Assembly: GCA_046758845.1 (NCBI GenBank)
Contig: JBHIBA010000060.1
Location: 1 to 18,973 of the forward strand
DNA length: 18,973 nucleotides
Direction of reading: 5' to 3'
DNA from: JBHIBA01 sp046758845
GTDB taxonomy: Bacteria; UBA8248; JACPRG01; G963555815
Shown here one piece after another: positions 15,892-18,973 of this stretch. Below the pieces are notes generated by a model. That model made no database searches. It had not been told where the DNA came from and worked only from the letters and a program-made list of their open reading frames with translations. Position 1 is the first letter of the stretch; every line of letters begins with the position of its first letter. The position numbers were made by a program, and so were the translations under genes.

Positions 15892-16709
15892 GGGGAGGGG
15901 TTTTTTTCGCCGGTTTGGCGGCCGCTTTGATGACGTTGGCGGTTTTGTGCCCCGGGGCCCCGGCCGCCTGCAAGCCGGATAGCCTCGTTCGCGGTTCCAA
16001 CAGGCCTCTCGTCCGGTCGGCTTCCTTCTCGGCGTGGGCCGAAATCGGCGCCGGGGAGGCCGACGTGACCGTCGGCTGGTTCGGCCACAGTTTCTTCCTG
16101 CTGGCATCGAAGGCCGGGACGCGCATCGTGACCGACCCCCTCGCCCCCGGCATGTACCCGACGCCGAAGGTCTCCGCCCACGCGGTCACCATCGGTCGGG
16201 AGCACCGAAACCATAACGCCCTGGGGGTCGTGGCGGGCAGTCCACTCATCCTGCGCGGATTGACGAAGTTTGGGGTGGAGTGGCGTCACGTGATCACCCA
16301 GGTGCGGGAAATCAAGGTCCGAAGCATCCCCGTCTACCAGGTCGGCTACAACGGGGAGCAGATGAAGGGGGCCGCTTTCACGTTCGATTTCGGCCGCGTG
16401 TGCGTGGCGCATCTGGGGGACCTGGGGGGGCGGCTGACGCCCCGGCAGCTTGAGGAGCTGGGGCTCGTGGATGTTCTGCTCATCCCGATTGGGGGCCGGT
16501 TCACGATGGGGCCGGAGATGGCCCGGACGGTCCTTCGCCAGGTCAGGCCCCGCGCCGCCATCCCGATGCATTTTTGGGACCGCGAGGACCTGCTCAGGGC
16601 ATTCCTGGAAGGACTGCGCTACCGCCGCCACGCCTCCTCCGTCATTTCCTTTACGCGAGAGTCCCTTCCCCGCCAGATGACGGTCATCGTCCTCCGTCCG
16701 CCGGCGTGA
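15888..16709 (+). CDS. Secreted metallo-beta-lactamase-fold protein
   Basis: The GTG at 15888 overlaps the previous stop (GTGA) and is preceded by a purine-rich AGGAGGAGGAGAGGA block, a strong coupled start. The 273-residue product begins with a hydrophobic signal sequence (FFAGLAAALMTLAVL) ending around residue 27. The fold is of the Lactamase_B_3/UPF0173 sort: WFGHSFFLL with His67, TDPLAPG with Asp83, HLGDLG with His175 and Asp178, and IPMHFW with His228. The usual HxHxDH motif is changed to EHRNHN (His106 and His109), so the first metal site is intact only in part. No lipobox is evident. It closes the eight-gene run and would act outside the cytoplasm. Hydrolase activity is inferred from the fold only; the substrate is unknown. 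Confidence 0.8.
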   Translation: MRGGVFFAGLAAALMTLAVLCPGAPAACKPDSLVRGSNRPLVRSASFSAWAEIGAGEADVTVGWFGHSFFLLASKAGTRIVTDPLAPGMYPTPKVSAHAVTIGREHRNHNALGVVAGSPLILRGLTKFGVEWRHVITQVREIKVRSIPVYQVGYNGEQMKGAAFTFDFGRVCVAHLGDLGGRLTPRQLEELGLVDVLLIPIGGRFTMGPEMARTVLRQVRPRAAIPMHFWDREDLLRAFLEGLRYRRHASSVISFTRESLPRQMTVIVLRPPA

Positions 16710-16797
16710 GGTGCGCCGGATCGATCGGTCGCGCGGTGCGGCGCGCTTGGCGGCTCTTTCCGTTCCCACCTTTCATGGAAAGGCGCCGGGTGGGTAG

Positions 16798-17009
16798 TGG
16801 GTCAGTTCGCTGAATGACCCCTGCCTTCCTCCTTTGTAGCCGCGATTTGAGCACATTCGCTTCGCTCCGTGCAGGCTCCGCGGAAATCGCGGCCGGGCGC
16901 GCCCCGATCTCCGCTCGGACCTAGGTCTTCATAGACGGGGCTACACGAAATGATGACAAAGCCGTGGGCAAAGCTGCCTGCGGGGCTTAATCCGTTGCAA
17001 ACTGACCCA
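16798..17009. mobile_element. 212-base MITE-like element with terminal inverted repeats
   Basis: TGGGTCAGTT (16798-16807) and AACTGACCCA (17000-17009) are perfect 10-bp inverted repeats, extending to 12 of 13 with GC beyond one mismatch. The left end also folds on itself: GGGTCA (16799-16804) pairs with TGACCC (16815-16820), with an inner TTC/GAA pair. The TG...CA ends and repeated GGGTCA recall IS21-type termini, a loose resemblance. No transposase ORF is inside and no clear target-site duplication is visible. It fills most of the 436-base gap 16710-17145. Before it, 16756-16782 can form a CTTTCC/GGAAAG stem without a T-tract. Confidence 0.45.
16835..16945. repeat. Three-way-junction palindrome inside the 212-base element
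   Basis: Outer arms TGTAGCC (16835-16841) and GGCTACA (16939-16945) enclose two hairpins. The first is GCCGCGATTT (16839-16848) with AAATCGCGGC (16884-16893), sharing GCC with the outer arm. The second is GCCCCG (16901-16906) with CGGGGC (16936-16941), likewise overlapping the outer arm. The loop holds ATTCGCTTCGCTCCGTGC, a style of sequence common in dispersed intergenic palindromes of metagenomic genomes. No coding frame is credible across it. Confidence 0.55.
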
Positions 17010-17026
17010 TTGCCGGGCGGCGTCCC

Positions 17027-17055
17027 TTGAAGGCTTCCCACCGATGTGCTAGGAG
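17027..17055 (+). promoter_or_regulatory. Weak promoter candidate before the BamE-like gene
   Basis: TTGAAG (17027-17032) and, 17 bases on, TAGGAG (17050-17055) preceded by TGC would make a -35 and an extended -10. Both hexamers are poor matches, so this is a tentative call supported mainly by spacing and by the position, about 90 bases ahead of the gene and just after the repeat element. Confidence 0.25.
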
Positions 17056-17145
17056 TATGCGGTGCATCGGTAGAAAGAGCCCAGCACGGGGAAGGCGTGG
17101 GCTGCGCCAGGGGATATCTCATCCGCCGGGGGACAGGAGGATTCG

Positions 17146-17472
17146 ATGAAGAGATTGATTTATTCGTGTGTTGTGGTTCTCATGGCTGCGTCGCTCGCGG
17201 GGTGCGTGACCTCCGGGCGGGACTTCGACCAGCAGGTCATCACGCAGATTGAAAAAGGCAAGACGACCAAGGCCCAAGTTCAGGATTGGCTCGGCTCCCC
17301 CTACGAGAGGGGCCTGGAGGGCCAGATTGAGACCTGGACGTATCGCTTCTGGTCGGGAGCCCTGGGCGGAGAGAAACGGTCCAAAGCGCTCACCGTCTGG
17401 TTCGAGAAGAACGGCAGGGTCAAGACCTTCTCTTACACCACAGACTACGCCCCTTGGCAGATTTCCCAGTGA
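17146..17472 (+). CDS. BamE/SmpA-OmlA-like lipoprotein
   Basis: This 108-residue protein has a lipoprotein signal with lipobox LAGC (Cys20), so it should be lipidated and face the periplasm. The mature part has the compact SmpA/OmlA (BamE) layout: ITQIEKGKTTKAQVQDWLGS with the helix-turn before a glycine-proline turn, ETWTYRFW as the first strand, and LTVWFEKNGRVKTFSY as a closing hairpin. BamE supports the beta-barrel assembly machinery in Gram-negative outer membranes, but many small BamE-fold lipoproteins have other or unknown roles. AGGAGG is five bases before the ATG. It stands alone, separated from the upstream operon by the repeat element. I therefore call the fold with good confidence and the BamE function only tentatively. 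Confidence 0.82.
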   Translation: MKRLIYSCVVVLMAASLAGCVTSGRDFDQQVITQIEKGKTTKAQVQDWLGSPYERGLEGQIETWTYRFWSGALGGEKRSKALTVWFEKNGRVKTFSYTTDYAPWQISQ

Positions 17473-17507
17473 CGCTCCTGCTCCCATGAGGAGGCGCGGG
17501 TTTCTTC
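17473..17507 (+). terminator. Possible intrinsic terminator of the lipoprotein gene
   Basis: CGCTCCT (17473-17479) can pair with AGGAGGCG (17489-17496) with one bulged base around a short loop, followed by GGGTTTCTTCC. The T-tract is short and interrupted, so this is a weak call. It begins directly after the stop codon. Confidence 0.3.
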
Positions 17508-17569
17508 CTCTCGCCGTTCATCCTGACCGTGCGCCGGGGACTGTCCGGTAGCTGTGGAAATCTTCGCCG

Positions 17570-18433
17570 TTGATTCCGGTCCTTCTGGCCCTCGGGTTCA
17601 CCCTCAGCTTCTCCTCCGCTTTCGTGCTGGCGCGCCGGGGAATCCTTTATTGCAACATCATCCTGGGCTCGCTCATCGCGACGTGCGTTAACCTGTTCGT
17701 CCTGACGGTGTGGGTGGCGGCGACGGCCCCTCTGTCGGCGATTTTGGACGGCCGGATCCTCATCTTCTTCGCCCTGGGGCTCTTCGTCCCCTCCATATCG
17801 CGGACGCTGCTTCTGGTTGCCGTCCAGAAGGTCGGGGCTTCCCGCTCGGCGAGTCTGCGGGCGATGTCGCCGTTGCTGGCCTCCCTCATGGCCGTTGCTT
17901 TTCTGGGCGAGCGGCCGACGACGCTGAACGTCGTCGGGATGCTGGGCGTCATCACGGGGGGGGTGCTCCTTTCCAGAAGAGGCCGGAAGGAGAAGGAGTG
18001 GCGGCGCAGGGATCTCATCTACCCTCTGGCGGGAACCTTCTTGCTGGGGATCCGGGACGTGGTGATTCGGTACGGCGTGGCCGACCATCCCCATCCGGCC
18101 GTCGGCGCCTGGGCGGCCGTCTTGGTTTCGGTTTTCGTCGTCGGGGCGTACTGGCTGTGGGTCCGTACCCCCGGAGAAGGAATTCCCCCCCTTGGGGGGT
18201 GGGTGTACTTCGGGCTTTTGGGCGTGGTCCTGGGGGTCGGGTTCGTGATGCTTTTCTTGGCCTACCAGACGGGGAGGGTGGTCATCATTTCTCCCATCTC
18301 GGGCGCGACCCCCTTGTTCACGCTTCTGTTCAGCGCGATCTTTTTGCGGGACCTCGAACGGCTGAACCTTCCCCTGCTCGCCGGTTGCCTCTGCATTGTG
18401 CTGGGCGGCGCCCTGGTTGCCCTGCAACTGTAA
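17570..18433 (+). CDS. EamA/DMT-superfamily permease
   Basis: The 287-residue protein is almost entirely hydrophobic, with about ten predicted membrane helices arranged as two EamA repeats. The end of the first repeat, SASLRAMSPLLASLMAVAFLGER (read as two halves around SPLLAS), matches the end of the second (IISPISGATPLFTLLFSAIF). This S/TP-containing helix pair is typical of drug/metabolite transporters. A basic loop RRGRKEKEWRRR separates the halves. The start is TTG at 17570; an in-frame stop at 17549-17551 excludes an earlier one, and the first ATG would remove several helices. The ribosome-binding site is weak (GGAAA about 10 bases upstream). Substrate cannot be predicted. It is not obviously linked in function to its neighbours. 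Confidence 0.88.
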   Translation: MIPVLLALGFTLSFSSAFVLARRGILYCNIILGSLIATCVNLFVLTVWVAATAPLSAILDGRILIFFALGLFVPSISRTLLLVAVQKVGASRSASLRAMSPLLASLMAVAFLGERPTTLNVVGMLGVITGGVLLSRRGRKEKEWRRRDLIYPLAGTFLLGIRDVVIRYGVADHPHPAVGAWAAVLVSVFVVGAYWLWVRTPGEGIPPLGGWVYFGLLGVVLGVGFVMLFLAYQTGRVVIISPISGATPLFTLLFSAIFLRDLERLNLPLLAGCLCIVLGGALVALQL

Positions 18434-18458
18434 ATCTCCCGCCTGAAGCGGTGCGTCT

Positions 18459-18484
18459 CCCCCCTTTTGCTGGGGGGGCTTCTT
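18459..18484 (+). terminator. Possible terminator after the DMT permease
   Basis: A six-pair G:C stem, CCCCCC (18459-18464) with GGGGGG (18472-18477), closes on a 7-base TTTTGCT loop, 25 bases after the permease stop. It is followed by CTTCTT rather than a clean T-run, so termination is plausible but not certain. TTTTGCTGGGGGG recurs exactly at 18820-18832, so the hairpin may instead belong to the repeat cluster. Confidence 0.35.
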
Positions 18485-18515
18485 GGGCACTCGCGTGCCG
18501 GCCGAACTGCGGTTG
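18470..18515 (+). repeat. Dispersed repeat, copy A (inverted relative to B and C)
   Basis: Its reverse complement begins CAACCGCAGTTCGGCCGGCA and matches 18890-18938 over about 46 bases with four or five differences. The central GGCACTCGCGTGCC (18486-18499) is a GGCAC/GTGCC hairpin with a TCGC loop. GCACTCGCGTGCC (18487-18499) is also perfectly inverted at 18576-18588 (GGCACGCGAGTGC), so a 102-base segment can fold as a large stem. Inside that segment lies another hairpin, TCACCT (18551-18556) with AGGTGA (18563-18568). Confidence 0.6.
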
Positions 18516-18622
18516 GAAGTTTGTAGCCTTCAGCCGGGCGTCTTGGGCGCTCACCTTCCGAGAGGTGATTCACTAGGCACGCGAGTGCAGAAACCTGACG
18601 CTGTGCGTCCCGCCCCCCTGGG

Positions 18623-18833
18623 ACCCCCCGGAAAACTTTTGACGGCCCGTCACCGCGTGGCCGGGCCTGCTTGGGTGGGTGTGTGGGGCCTTGCGATGGC
18701 TGCTGTCTTTGCCCGAATGCGCGCCTTGCTGCGCAAGGCTCCCGCATTCGGACAAGGGGCCAGTTTCTTGCGGAAGAGGATAGCACCGCCAGGCGCTACC
18801 CTCTTCCGCGAATAGAAAGTTTTGCTGGGGGGT
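18623..18833. repeat. 211-base unit bounded by inverted repeats, containing two strong hairpins
   Basis: ACCCCCCGGAAAACTTT (18623-18639) is inverted, with one change and one indel, at 18816-18833. Two stem-loops lie inside. In 18713-18751, CCGAATGC pairs with GCATTCGG and inner GCCTTGC pairs with GCAAGGC. In 18770-18809, GCGGAAGAGGATAGC pairs with GCTACCCTCTTCCGC at 14 of 15 positions around a 10-base loop. No frame looks coding. The unit resembles non-autonomous repeats or structured RNA genes; I cannot tell which. Confidence 0.5.
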
Positions 18834-18889
18834 GCGGGGGGGTGCCTTTCAAAGCTTGTCCCGAGCGCAACCGAGGGAAGCGCCCCCCG

Positions 18890-18971
18890 CAACCGCAGTC
18901 CGGCCGCCACGCCAGTGCCCAAAAAAGCCCCCCCGCAGAAAACAAAACCGGGTCTTCCATAGAAGAATGAC
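18890..18971 (-). repeat. Dispersed repeat, copy B (window end)
   Basis: Bases 18890-18938 match the reverse complement of copy A, and 18913-18942 match 32-61 (copy C) in direct orientation, with weaker similarity continuing to about 18971. A small palindrome, TCCC...GGGA around GAGCGCAACCGA, lies just upstream (18859-18878). Together with the entries above, this accounts for the gene-free stretch 18434-18973. Short open frames across it are fragments of the repeats and have no ribosome-binding sites. Confidence 0.6.
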
Positions 18972-18973
18972 AT

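Noticed and set aside
16802..17122. 106-codon minus-strand open frame in the gap after the operon
   Set aside because: It runs through the terminal inverted repeats and nested palindrome, has no ribosome-binding site, and its translation is low-quality.
1..18973. Window ends as overlapping ends of a circular molecule
   Set aside because: The end repeats are similar but not identical, differ in flanking sequence, and are not terminal overlaps, so circularity is not supported.
18434..18973. CRISPR array or integron attC array
   Set aside because: The repeats are not regularly spaced, are in both orientations, and differ in type. There is no uniform spacer length, no cas gene and no integrase or attC core motif.

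Overview
The window looks like a piece of a G+C-rich, Gram-negative bacterial chromosome from an uncultured or deep-branching lineage. The Gram-negative reading rests on a BamE-like outer-membrane lipoprotein, a Tat signal, a secreted peptidase and a Bat-type membrane von Willebrand factor A (vWA) module. Real genes have strong G/C bias at third codon positions, and every convincing gene is on the + strand. Similar mixtures (MoxR, DUF58, BatA-like, DUF4159, DUF4175, Memo-like protein B) are known from Acidobacteriota, Desulfobacterota, NC10, Tectomicrobia and Nitrospinota relatives, but the sequence alone does not let me choose a phylum. No tRNA, rRNA or CRISPR array was seen.

Layout. Positions 1-92 carry a copy of a repeat that recurs at the other end of the window. 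A possible 50-codon ORF (114-266) overlaps an RlmD/RumA-type rRNA m5U methyltransferase (263-1609), and a stand-alone Memo-family protein follows (1686-2909). A 376-base gap without a convincing gene contains an AT-rich block with a perfect TATAAT at 3197-3202.

The core of the window is a tightly packed eight-gene run, 3286-16709: a 1188-residue DUF4175-type membrane/coiled-coil protein, a secreted HExxH peptidase with TPRs, a MoxR AAA+ ATPase, a DUF58 protein, a BatA-type membrane vWA protein, a Tat-exported DUF4159 protein, a second large membrane vWA protein, and a secreted metallo-beta-lactamase-fold protein. Several junctions overlap or nearly touch. The expected logic, known from MoxR/vWA families and otherwise inferred, is that cytoplasmic MoxR with DUF58 drives a membrane complex of two vWA proteins and the DUF4175 protein, while the exported peptidase, DUF4159 and MBL-fold proteins act in the periplasm. 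The substrate is unknown. BatB/C/D/E as usually annotated are absent, and three of the encoded proteins share a degenerate glutamine-amidotransferase-like pattern.

Downstream, 16710-17145 holds a 212-base element with 10-bp perfect terminal inverted repeats enclosing a three-way-junction palindrome. A BamE/SmpA-like lipoprotein (17146-17472) and an EamA/DMT transporter (17570-18433) follow. The last 540 bases hold no gene but a dense cluster of hairpins and inverted repeats, including two copies of the repeat seen at position 1.
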